A DNA stretch of 64,000 bases from contig NC_057317.1 in NCBI RefSeq assembly GCF_000687475.1, forward strand, positions 3,968,501 to 4,032,500, written 5' to 3'. Below are positions 1 to 9,626 of this stretch, piece after piece (positions within the stretch are counted from its first letter, which is position 1; each line of letters opens with the position of its first letter). A program made the translations under genes and the position numbers. The stretch is from Ustilaginoidea virens. Lineage: Eukaryota > Ascomycota > Sordariomycetes > Hypocreales > Clavicipitaceae. The notes beneath the pieces were generated by a model. The model saw only the letters and a program-made list of their open reading frames with translations, was not told where the DNA came from and made no database searches.

Positions 1-382
1 GGAACCTGCGAGTCATGGGAATCGGCCAATTGACGCATCAGCACAGACGGGAAGGTTTGCAGCAAAAATGGGATTGCTGATGCCCATGTATGTATGCAGT
101 GTAGATAGACATGCTAATTCACGGACGATTTTGTCGGTTCCGCAGCATTGTCCTCAGTACAGGGTAGCTGTGGCTGTGCGGTCGTCATTAGCGAGCGACA
201 TGCTGTGATCCATCAGCGTTGTGCTCCACCGCCATGACACCACCTAAGCCCATGCAGTAGATATTCCGAAACTCTAAAACGGATGAATGAGGCGGTCCAG
301 GGACGGCCTCGAAATTTTCCATTTTCAAATCAAAAAGAAAAAGCCAGGAAAAGTCGCCAGAGCGAATCTCGCTCAAAAATTA
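1..382. other. Gene-free left edge
   Basis: I see no supported gene here. The only open frames are short and lack domain similarity. The stretch lies downstream (3') of the tRNA-Val gene that starts at 470 on the minus strand. It may contain flanking sequence of a gene outside the window. Confidence 0.5.
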
Positions 383-470
383 TAGTCGAGCCGGGAGTCG
401 AACCCGGATCTATCGCGGACTCCCAGCCCGGGCTGTGAGGCGATCGTTCTAACCGCTATACTACTCGACC
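383..470 (-). tRNA. tRNA-Val(CAC) with 16-nt intron
   Basis: Read on the minus strand this folds as a tRNA: a 7-bp acceptor stem starting GGTCGAG (its end pair would be G-U), TA at positions 8-9, a D arm, a 5-bp anticodon stem ATCGC/GCGAT, a 4-nt variable region, and a perfect T arm CCGGG-TTCGACT-CCCGG. The anticodon stem encloses 23 nt rather than 7. Removing 16 nt at the canonical place after position 37 (plus-strand 418-433) leaves the loop CTCACAC with anticodon CAC (435-437), so it should read the GUG valine codon. No CCA is encoded, as expected for a nuclear eukaryotic tRNA. The amino-acid assignment depends on the intron boundaries; the tRNA itself is clear. A covariance-model scan such as tRNAscan-SE would confirm it. 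Confidence 0.85.
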
Positions 471-1115
471 GAATGGAACTGCCCATCGCAGCTGATTATG
501 ATTGGAGTGCGAGTAATGGTAGCTATAGACCTCACACCCCACGCGTAGCAACCCGGGCTGGCTTCCTGTTTACAATGCAACACCAACAGTCTGCCGAGGC
601 ACGTTCTGAACCGCCCAACTTGCTTGCGTCATTACGTGCCCACGCTCAAGACGGTATTAGCGCTGACTAGACGTTATCACTGTAGGATCGTGTGCTTGGC
701 TTGGGCGTTTTCTCCCGCTGACGTCGGCAGGTAAATATCCTCTGGCTTGACAAGTATTGCCAAAAACCATAACATTTTGATGGTATCAGCACATTGTATG
801 CTATCCAAGATCTCTTTTGCGTCATTCTTCGTCTGTTCAGCCGTCTTAAACACGCATCCACCCCATTGGAAAAGCTGTCACGAGGCAAGGCCAGAGCCCG
901 CACACAGGAAGAAACATCTATTACCGTCTTCATACAGCATACATCCGAAGGCCAGAGCAAGCAACAAGAAACTTCCATTGCTATATTCAACAGCGCACAT
1001 CGCAAGGCCAGAGCACGCACGCAGCAATAAGCATCCATTACTTTACTCAAACAGCACACATCGCAAGGCCAGCGTGATTATTATGGGTATTTCATAATAC
1101 GTAAATACGTAAAAG
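471..1115. other. Intergenic, tRNA to RING gene
   Basis: No gene is supported. It holds the 5' flank of the tRNA, a set of degenerate repeats of about 60 bp at 884-1078 (listed separately) and probably the 3' UTR of the RING/SH3 gene that ends at 1116. The small open frames here change across the repeats and resemble no known protein. Confidence 0.5.
884..1078. repeat. Degenerate tandem repeat, about 60 bp, 3 copies plus a partial
   Basis: Copies begin near 884, 946, 1002 and 1063. Each opens with a version of GCAAGGCCAGAGC and ends with ACAGCACACATC-like sequence. Spacing is 62, 56 and 61 bp, so copies have diverged by substitution and small indels. The last copy is cut short. No coding role is visible. 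Confidence 0.75.
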
Positions 1116-4100
1116 TCATGATGGTTGCTGGCTCATCCGCACATACGGAGCGGGGAACAGCCCCTTGGCCCCCATGTAAGTGCCAAAGAACCAATCTCCG
1201 TTAACATCCTCAATCTCTTGAACCTCCGCGCCCTTTGGAAACAACAATTCGTCCTCGGATCCGGCCTGGGGGTACCATGCCCAGCGAGCATTCGCCCTCA
1301 TGCCCGCACCGCCATCCGGTGGGAAGCTTTGCGCAAACGAGGCGGACGGGACCGACGTGGGCGCCGCAGCCGACACTTCCTTGGTGGCGAGCCGCTCCCA
1401 TCTCTCGCTGCCATTCTTCCAAGACCACTTCTGCAGCCCCTGCTCCTTGTGGTCGGCATCTTCAAAGGGCTCCGAACGGAGGGCGTGACCACCCACGATA
1501 TCCCTTTCAACAAATCGCCACTGCCCGACCTTGCCTTCGGTAAACCCAATGACCGCCATTCTGTGTCCGTTCAGGCAACGCCTCCAGCCAGAATGGCCGT
1601 TCTCGGGACTGATTTGCGCGCTCGAAACCAGGCCGTTGTAGCAGGACGAGCAGATGTCGTAGTCACCTGGAGGAGCATCCGGCACCAGGGCACTCGTGCA
1701 GCCGGAGCAGTGGTAGCGAACGTGAGACGGCGGTATGGGGTCTTGGCATATGTCGCACCTGGTGCTGAAGGTGAGCGGCTTGAAAGGTCCGATACTCGTC
1801 GCCTGAGGCCCGCTGTAGATGGTGGCGGTGGGTGGACGCCCTGGGGATCTGGGGCTTCGCGGTCGGCCAGTTGCTTGTTCAGCTTCATGGGTCAGGGGAA
1901 GCAGCATGTGTGTGCATGAGCGGCCTTGGTTGACGCAATCGTTGCAGAACCCCCAATCCCCCTCGTTGCAGACATCGCAGCGCCAGTAGCAATCGTTGGT
2001 GCAGGCCATGCACCGCGCGCAGAATGTGCCCGTCTCCAGCCTGCCCTTGGGATCGTCCGTTGTCAGCGTCCTTCTGCCATCAGCTCCGCCCTGCGAGGAA
2101 GGAGGGGGCAGGTAGCGACTCGCTGTGAGCATGTGCGGCGCTGCCAGTGATTCATCCCCTTGCTGCCGCATCTTTTCCCACTTCTTCCACGCTCCGTAGC
2201 CAAAACCGAACCAGTACTGGCATCCTTTCCCCGACCTGTAACAGCCGAGACAAATGTTCCACTGCCCACCCGCGCATGTGGCGCAATGGTAGTGCAGCTC
2301 GTACTCTATATGTTGCTTGTTGCATCTCGAGCAGTTGATGCAAGGCTCAGGGTAGAGTTGAGATCTTGCTCGCTGATGGCCAGCGGAGGCGGTTGGACTG
2401 CTCAACGGACTAGACGCAGAAGAATGCACAATGGCTAGTTCTGCTGGCGGATGAGCTCTGCTGCTCCGGACCTCGGCTTGCTCATGAATCGGCAAGGCTG
2501 TTGTTGGCGGCGGTGGTGAGTCCTGTATGTTGGGGTTCCACTGGGGCACCCGACTGGCAAAGGAGGCATTGTTACCAGACGCCGTGGTAGGGGACAGATC
2601 ATTGGTTGCATGTGATGAGACAGGTACGGACTGGGAGCTGGAATTGCGGGATTGGGATTCGCCAAGGTTCTGCCGTGGAGCTGCTGCAAGGTCCGACGTG
2701 TGGGATCGCACATCCACATCCAAGTCTGTTTGAGAACGGGCAGCTAGGCGCCCTTCACGTGCCAAGGGAAAGATGGGTGCCGTCACACTGCGGCCGCTGC
2801 TTGCCGTCCTCCGTCTTGGGCGCCTTGCCAGGTCTCTCGCTTCGAGGCTTGTTGGCCCTGCTGGCGGAGGTCGGCTTCTGTCGTCGGGCTGGGCATGCCT
2901 GCTTGCTGACCTGGAGCTGCCGCGGGATCGGGAACTAGATCTGTTTTCCGATACCCTCAGCCTGGTGTCTGTCTGAGCAGCCTCTGGCGGGTTTCTAGCA
3001 TCGGCATTGCTGCTACTGGAGGCATGCCGTCGGGATGATTCGTTGCGAGACCGTTCTCTCTGCCGGCGTCTATAGGCGTCCGTGATGCGTCGGCTTAGTT
3101 CATCGTCTCGGCTCAGGTCAATATTATCCAGGTCAAGTCCATCCAAGAGTCCTTCCTCTTGGATCTGACGGGCGAATTCCTCAATCTCCCGCTCAATATC
3201 GCGGTCGCTCATTTCGGACGTCCCAATGAGAGATCTGAGGGAGGATTGGTGCTCAACGCGACGCTGCCGGCTGTCGCTTTGTCTCCTTCTTCGTCGGTGA
3301 TCAAGCGCCCCCCCGCTGGTATCGGAGTCTTGGCGACTAGAGTCATCACTGCGAGGCGGATTCGCAGAATCCCTGGCGATTCGACGGCGCGAGTTGGAGC
3401 TGCGGTGTCTGGCAGGCCGCGATGTGGCCGCGACCGACCGACTGTGGCGACGACGTGGGGTAGCCTCTTGCAGACTCTGCCCGGGGATGGTCTCGCGGAA
3501 GCTCATTTCTCGAACTTGGTCCACCAGACGACGATCTTCCTCGTCCGCGCGCCGCTCGTGCCTTGTTTTCCTCCGAGCGTTGAGCTTCGGCAACACTTGA
3601 TCTCCGGGCTTGTACTTGGCCATCATTTCTTCCTTGTCGGCTTCGGACCGAGCCTTGGCAGGATTTGCCGTAACGAACATGTCGAGCAAGGTGACCACGG
3701 TGGCGTTGTGCTTCGTTTCTCGGACGAAGCTGCGGCATGATGGGCAGGTGAAGATGGCATTCTGATGAGATGGCGGTGTTGGCGCCCTTTCTGCTTTGGC
3801 GGCTTGAAAGCGAAACCATTCCTTCAGGCAAGCTCCGCAGAAGGTATGGAGACAGTCAAGCAAGGTGAGAGGCTGGTAAAGGAGCTCCGTGCAAATCTGC
3901 GTGCGAAAAAAAAAAAAAAAGGAAAAAAAAAAGAGAAAAAGACAAGTCAGGTTAGCTAGAAGCCATCAAGAAGCTTACTTTCGATGATGGAAAAGGGGCA
4001 GGAGGAGGTGATGCTTGGATGTGTGTCATTTCACATTGAATCCCATCACGGACGTGAGGCGGCGCCGGGGGGGGGAAGAGGGGGGGGGATATTTGAGTCA

Positions 4101-4157
4101 TCATACCGAGCACGTCAGCTCCTTCTCCAGGTCCAGGCTGGGCTGTCGAGAATCCAT
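1116..4157 (-). CDS. RING finger protein with ZZ-like zinc repeats and C-terminal SH3 domain
   Basis: Two exons, complement(1116..3896, 4107..4157), give 943 aa; the 210-bp intron starts GTATGA and ends CGCACGCAG. Exon 1 is only 17 codons (MDSRQPSLDLEKELTCS) but supplies the first RING cysteine. The C3HC4 RING ligands are C16, C19, C32, H34, C37, C40, C68 and C71, which suggests an E3 ubiquitin ligase. Residues of about 100-510 are a low-complexity Ser/Arg-rich linker. Three cysteine-rich blocks between about 520 and 790 resemble ZZ-type zinc fingers (pattern CxxC...HxHC..C...C..C). The last 60 residues form an SH3 domain with its ALYP-like start (WAWYP), DELLFPKG, DWFFG and GLFP..YV signatures. 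The mix suggests a ligase or scaffold recruiting proline-rich partners; substrate is unknown. The intron carries long G and A tracts on the plus strand. Confidence 0.9.
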
Positions 4158-5390
4158 GCATGTTAAAACACACACAGGCCGCAGAAGTCCAAGTGCTGAG
4201 CTGGCTCTGTGCGCGCGGCGTCGGCGGTAGAGAGAAGAAAGAGGATTGGGGATATTTATCTACCAGTTGAACCTCCCCAAGGCTACTCCGAATCGATCGA
4301 CCTCCTGCTTCGTACTTGGTAGAGGAGGTGGATAAAGCAGAGGCAAAGATCTACACCGCGGGTAGGTCACCTCGGGAGGTGTGGGGCGGGGCAAGCCTCC
4401 AGCTTGGCCCAGCCTGGTTGTGGTCTGGTCTGTCCACGTCTGGTCTGTCCACCGAGGGGGGTTGACCGAGGGGTGACCGAGGGGGCGGGCGCCAGGTGGC
4501 TGGCGGGAGCGATGGGAGCGATGGGAGCGATGGGAGCGATGGGAGCGATGGGAGCGATGGGAGCGATGGGAGCGATGGGAGCGATGCGGCAGTGTGCGGG
4601 GCGCGGTTCCAGTGGGTTCCAGTTGGCGGCGCCCCTAGCAATGACATCCGAGTCGATGCGGCGGGGGGCTTGGGTCCACGTCGAGCTGCGCACAGGAGCG
4701 AGGTACGGAGTACAGCTGGTACTCGGCGGGCAAGTACCTCCTTAACGTGCAGAGTGATGGAAACAATCTGACTCGACGCCCTGCCGGTCACGGATTTTGG
4801 ATCGCCCTTACGCTCACCTGGGCAGTGGGCAGTGGGCAGTGGGCAGTCGAATCTCGCTTGGTCGGTCCAGTCAGGACCTGACGTTGGCTGGCCAGACCCG
4901 GACCCGTACTTGGGCTCGGGTCAGTCTGGTTTTGGACAAGCAGACCCCGATGGTGGGGACGAAGCAATTGATCTGATCCAAAAGGTCCCAAGGTTTGAGC
5001 GAGCGACGGCAGAACTTGTCTAGAAAGAAGACCAGAACACCACCACGTAGCTGGGAGGTGTGCAGGGGAGACGAATTGCGTACAGACTTCTCCCCTCAGA
5101 TCCCATTCATGCCCAAATAGGTACCTACTTACCAGGACCCCGGGGCTAGGTACTCCGTGCCAAGTCGACAAGAACAAGTACCGAGCAGAGCAGTATGAAC
5201 TGAACTGTCGGTGAAGACGAAAGCTTTGGCTGCAATGGCTCCAGACAGCACACGTGCGAGGAGGAACGGGACACTCGTTCGGATAAGAAAATCAACTCAA
5301 CTAGTGCATATTTGAAAAAAAACGTGACATGTGTGTATTGTCCACCATTTCTCCAAAAGCAAAGGGGGGCGAAGGGGGGGCCGCATCCTC
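4158..5390. other. Intergenic with minisatellites
   Basis: This region separates the 5' end of the RING/SH3 gene from the 3' end of the enoyl-CoA hydratase gene, so it should hold the promoter of the former and the 3' UTR of the latter. It contains a 9-bp minisatellite (4505-4585), a 7-bp repeat GGCAGTG in four copies (about 4820-4848) and one GTACGGAGTAC motif at 4703. Open frames across it are only repeat translation. Confidence 0.6.
4505..4585. repeat. 9-bp minisatellite GGGAGCGAT x9
   Basis: Nine perfect head-to-tail copies of GGGAGCGAT fill exactly 81 bp. The period is a multiple of three, so all frames stay open and give Gly-Ser-Asp or Ile-Ala-Pro runs, which I take as an artefact. It lies about 350 bp upstream of the RING/SH3 start codon. 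Confidence 0.97.
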
Positions 5391-6355
5391 CTACGAATGT
5401 GTCCATTCGGCCTTGTTCTTCTCCGCAAACGCCTTCATACCAATCTTCTGGTCCTGGCTTCCAAACAAGCTGTGGAAGACGCGTCGCTCAAACTCAACGC
5501 CGTCTCGCAGAGCAAGGTCTTGGCTCTTATTGACCACCTCCTTGCAAGCTTGGACGGCTACCTTGGAGTATCCGGCGATGGTCTCGGCAGTCTTGAGCGT
5601 CTCCTCCATCAGAACCTCGTACGTCGGGAACGTTCTGGCAGCAACACCCCACCTCTCGGCTTCGGCGCCAGAAAAGGACTTTCCCGTCAGGATCAGCTCC
5701 ATAGCCTTGGCCTTGCCGATGGCTCGGGTCAGGCGCTGGCTGCCACCCGCGCCGGGGATCGTGCCGAGCTTGACCTCGGGCTGGCCAAAGTTTGCATTTT
5801 CCGTGCAGTAAATCAGGTCGCACATCATGGCGAGCTCGCAGCCTCCTCCGAGAGCGTGGCCCGACACGGCGGCAATGATGGGCTTCTTGATCTGCGTGGT
5901 CAAGAGCGACCACGACTCGATGAAGGACTTGGTGTAGGCGTCGGAAAAGGTCAGGGGCGCCATTTCTTTGATGTCGGCGCCCGCGGCAAACGCCCTTTGC
6001 GAGCCGGTGAGGACGATGACGCGCGTCTCATCCGAGGCGTTGAATCCGTTGAGGGCGTCGTTCAGCTCGTCGACCAGCGGGGTGCAGAGGGCGTTGAGGG
6101 CCTTGGGCCGGTTCAGCGTGACTGTGCGGGCTGTTAGATTTCCCGCCACTACCAGACGGCAGCGGACCTAGGCAGGGGCAGCAGCTGGGAACGGGAAATA
6201 AGGGAATGGGCACCTTGTCCAACACCAGGCCTCGGGGTAGACGTCTGGATGTATTCGAACGACTCGGAGCTGTATGCGCGAACCACGCGAGGCAGAGTTG
6301 AGCGCTGGAACGGAACCCGAGCCGCGACAGGTCTGACGAACCGTAGAGCATTCAT
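5391..6355 (-). CDS. Enoyl-CoA hydratase, mitochondrial
   Basis: Two exons, complement(5391..6121, 6214..6355), encode 290 aa, the usual size for the mitochondrial short-chain enzyme (crotonase family). The 92-bp intron runs from GTGCCC to CGCACAG, and the joined reading VGQ-VTLNRP is the typical crotonase beta-strand. The first 40 residues are Arg/Ser/Ala-rich without acidic residues, as in a mitochondrial presequence. Both catalytic glutamates are present: E143 in GGGCELAM and E163 in GQPEVKLG, with the oxyanion-hole glycines around them. It should hydrate 2-trans-enoyl-CoA to 3-hydroxyacyl-CoA in fatty acid or branched-chain amino acid breakdown. The ATG at 6355 is preferred because it opens the presequence. 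Its upstream neighbour is another mitochondrial enzyme gene on the same strand. Confidence 0.95.
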
Positions 6356-6994
6356 GGTTGACGGGTCTCCAACTGTAGTGTAGCCTCTTGACGCAACCAA
6401 GCAGAGAGAAAGCGTCCACCGAGCAATCGCACAGACAAGTTCGGACGAAGCAATGAAGGGGGACTATCAACAGGAGCGGGATTGGACAAAAGATGGTTGC
6501 CCTGATTTGCTGCTCCGTTAGGTACTTACTACTTCGGGTCTGGTCTGGTCTGGCATGGAAAACGTCGGCTCTGAGAGCTTGGGAGCCGATGATGGATGGA
6601 TCGTCTCGTCCAGAGAAGGGAAGGGGGTGGGTATGGGTATGATGGGTATGTGGGTGGGGGTGGGGATGGGATGGGATGGGGCATTGACGATTTGACAAAC
6701 GGATGATTACGGAAGGACAAACTCGGGTGCTGCCAAACACAGAAGCCCGTCTTTGCTGCTAGATAGACAGATGTAAAGATGGAACAGTTCTACCGGGCCT
6801 TCATATTCGCCCAAGAGCCCTTCGCAAGGCAAAAAAAAAAAAAAAATAAAATAAAATAAAAAATAAACAGAAGAAGAGCCCTCAATTCGGTCACCGGTTG
6901 TATTTGTCTGTATTTGCTATCATGTAATAAACAATTCGTCGCTTTAATTCTAAACTGGCCGCGTGGCTCCCCCCGTCACCTGTCGGGTCCATGC
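6356..6994. other. Intergenic, hydratase promoter
   Basis: No gene is supported. It holds the promoter and 5' UTR of the enoyl-CoA hydratase gene and the 3' UTR of the NADH dehydrogenase gene. A G-rich GGGTAT/GGGAT tract lies at about 6622-6680 and an A-rich tract with TAAAA repeats at about 6830-6866. Confidence 0.6.
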
Positions 6995-8525
6995 CTAAAA
7001 CCTCGAAATGTCCCTCCCGAAAATCCACGTCATGGCCCAATACACCGGTATCAGGATTTTGTTCCTCAAGCTCATACTTCTCGTAAGATAGGCCGTTCTC
7101 CACAGCACCCAGGCCGCCCAGCCCTTCAGATTGTCCGCCCTGCTCTGGTGAATTGCCCTCCAGCCACCAAGATACGTCATTACTCCCCAATTCCTAAAGT
7201 GAAAGGGCCTCGAGAAGCCTTGAGGCTTATTCAGTTGCTTTGCCAGGTATACTGCTTGTTGGGAAGCAACCTGGGCCGTGGCAGGGTAGCCGCCCCCTTG
7301 AACGGAAATGCAGTCGCCTATGGCGTAGACGTCCTTCAACGTCTCGGTGCCGGGATGGCCCTTTGCGGGCTGAAGCTGCACCTGCAGTCTCGAGTTTGTG
7401 ACGATGCCGCCGGTTTTGGGATCCTTGGCGATTCAGCCGATGCCGTCGATTTCCGTCTCGGTGATCTGCTCCACGAGCGGGTTCTGCATGAGACCGGTGC
7501 TCCAGACAACGATACTGGCACCGACTTCTTCGGGCTCCTCTTTGATCTGAAGCATGAGGGTTCGCCCCTGGCGACGAATCCGCGTGAGATGGTGTTCGGT
7601 TTTGACGCGGATGCCTTGTCTGTGAAACGTCTCAGTCGCATAAGCCGCCAGCTTGGCGTCAAACATGGGCAAGACTTTGGGAGCGATGTCGTAAACGGTG
7701 ATTGCGCAGTAACCCGGCAGACCCGGGTACATTCTCGACAGGTCCTCTTTGATAAGGTCGTGTAGTTCGGCAGCAAACTCTATACCTGTTGGCCCACCAC
7801 CTACAACGGCAAAGTGAAGCAACTTCTTCCTCTCTTCATCGGGGGTGGTCGGCAGATCCGCCGTCTCAAACGCCTGGAGAATCTGCAGCCGAATGGCTCG
7901 CGCATCTCCCACGTCTCTCAGAAAATGGGCATGCTCTTTGACGCCTTGGATGCCAAACGTCTGGCTGTAGCAGCCCACAGCAATGATGAGCCTGTCGTAC
8001 TTGACGTCGAATTCTTCCCCCTTTACCTGAGGCTGGTTCGTGGCGGCGCTCACGTCCCCGCGCTCATTGGCCTCGACTCGAACGACTTTGTTGTTAAAGT
8101 CGATGGCCGAAGCCCATCCCTGATGAAACTCATCCAGCCCGAGTCGACGCACAGGTTCGACGGCCGCGCGGAATTCAAGTGTTCCGACGGAAGTAGATGC
8201 AAGCAGAGGTGTGAAAGCAAAGTGAGAGCGAGGTGAGATGAGAACTCTACACGTTTTGGATGGCGAGAGGGTACGGGCAGCCGCGTAACCGGCCCATCCA
8301 GAACCGAGTATGACGATGCGTTCTCTGTCGGCTGCTAAATACCGGACTTGTCAGCTTTCTCGACTGCGGCGGCGGCCATTCAGAGCTTGGCAATTCACCA
8401 TTTTTTGTGCCAAGTCGCCTTTGAATGCCGGCTAGGTCAAAACCCGTGCGAGAAAGTATCGACTGGTTCGGAGTCCGGGACAGCCTCATCAGGCTTCGAC
8501 GTGGCAACGAGTTCAGACCCTCCAT
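6995..8525 (-). CDS. Alternative (type II) NADH dehydrogenase interrupted by an in-frame TGA
   Basis: Two exons, complement(6995..8334, 8399..8525), would give 488 codons. The 64-bp intron (GTGAAT...GCTGAC...TTTAG) joins the reading TKN-AADRERIVILGSGWAGY. Family features are clear: a presequence-like N-terminus, the FAD-binding GSGWAG at residues 53-58, the NAD-binding VVGGGPTGIEF, the second FAD motif DVYAIGDC, and a C-terminal hydrophobic/aromatic membrane-anchoring stretch. Such enzymes pass electrons from NADH to ubiquinone at the inner mitochondrial membrane without pumping protons. No EF-hand is seen. Codon 343 (7433-7435) is TGA where neighbouring sense suggests CGA, so a plain reading stops at 342 aa and loses the second FAD motif. 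Coding sequence continues intact for 145 codons after the stop. This may be a recent nonsense mutation, a sequencing error, or the stop may be removed by splicing out 7424-7474. Confidence 0.85.
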
Positions 8526-9626
8526 CACGACGGCTATCCACCTCGACACAAACTTTAAAATCTAGGCCAGATTTGTCGGAAATAGGTTAATGGATGAATT
8601 GACTCATCAGCTGCCAACGACTACCTACAAAGCACTCAGGTCTTGATGCAAGGAAAATCGGAAAGCGGAAAGCGGAAAGCGCCCGGCCATTTCTTCAGCC
8701 AGTACCAGATAAATTAAGTAGAGAATTTAATCGATATCCGTCTCCGGCGTAGATAGGAAGCAACTGCGTCATTCTTACTACCGTGTCGGATCGGAAAGGG
8801 ATCAAGAAGGGGAAATCCCGGAAGGCATGGAAGGCCAGGATCGACATGTCATTCTCCGAGACAAGTTCGCATGTGCCATGCGCAGCTGACTAATGCCAGG
8901 AACGCAGATGCCATGCCGATCCTTCCCTGAGGCAAGCAGCCGCGGCAGACGAGGAGGCAGTACGTAAAAAGTACTGCGAAGTATACGGAGTAATCGCCCA
9001 GCAAACAAACAGCTCGTGGTTTCGCTTCGATTGAAGTACAAGCATAAAATGGTGGTGTCGGCTCTATCATGATGCCATCCACATCCAATCCAAGCCCCTG
9101 ATCTGGCTGGATAAGTTGAATAAACCAAACCCACGGCAGGCTGTTTTGCTCTTTTGCCCCTGGCTTATATCGACCTTGGTGTTCACTTGAAGAATGCAAT
9201 ACAATATCGGCATCTGTGGTGCTAATAGAACTGTTGGCCAAGTCTGCCTTTACATGAGAAAGGCATAGACGAGGCGCACAGATCATGAGGACAAAACGTG
9301 CTGACCCCTGTCTCTTGCCACTTCATTTACAGCGCACTGGGATAGCTGACGTGGGATTTGTAACTCCATGTCGATAGCGGTTGGCTTACTTGTTGATTAG
9401 GTCATTTACCCCGATATTCGGCATGCCATGTAAATTTGGAGCTGGTATAGCTTCGGTTCTCTCCTGCGTCATGTAATGGAGGATTTCACAGTCAGGTCTT
9501 TGTCACAGATCCCCAGTAATGGCCACTGACATGCGCCGTATACAAAAAAAATAACCGGTAAAAAATAAAACATACCCCTAAAACCATTCATCCAACTACA
9601 GCTTTGCTGCTTTCTCACCGTCCACC
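8526..9626. other. Intergenic, NADH dehydrogenase promoter and UTP10 3' flank
   Basis: I find no supported gene in these 1.1 kb. Minus-strand frames at 8802-9286 are short, cysteine- and proline-rich and resemble nothing known. Small features are a GGAAAGC triplication near 8669-8690, a TACGGAGTA core at 8984, and AT-rich sequence with A runs at about 9542-9580 just downstream of the UTP10 stop. Confidence 0.55.

Noticed and set aside
4351..4791. Overlapping frames encoding Gly-Ser-Asp or Ile-Ala-Pro repeats
   Set aside because: They only translate the 9-bp minisatellite, which stays open in every frame because its period is a multiple of three.
8802..9286. Minus-strand frames of 110-145 codons between the NADH dehydrogenase and UTP10
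   Set aside because: They overlap each other in different frames, have poor codon character and resemble no known family.
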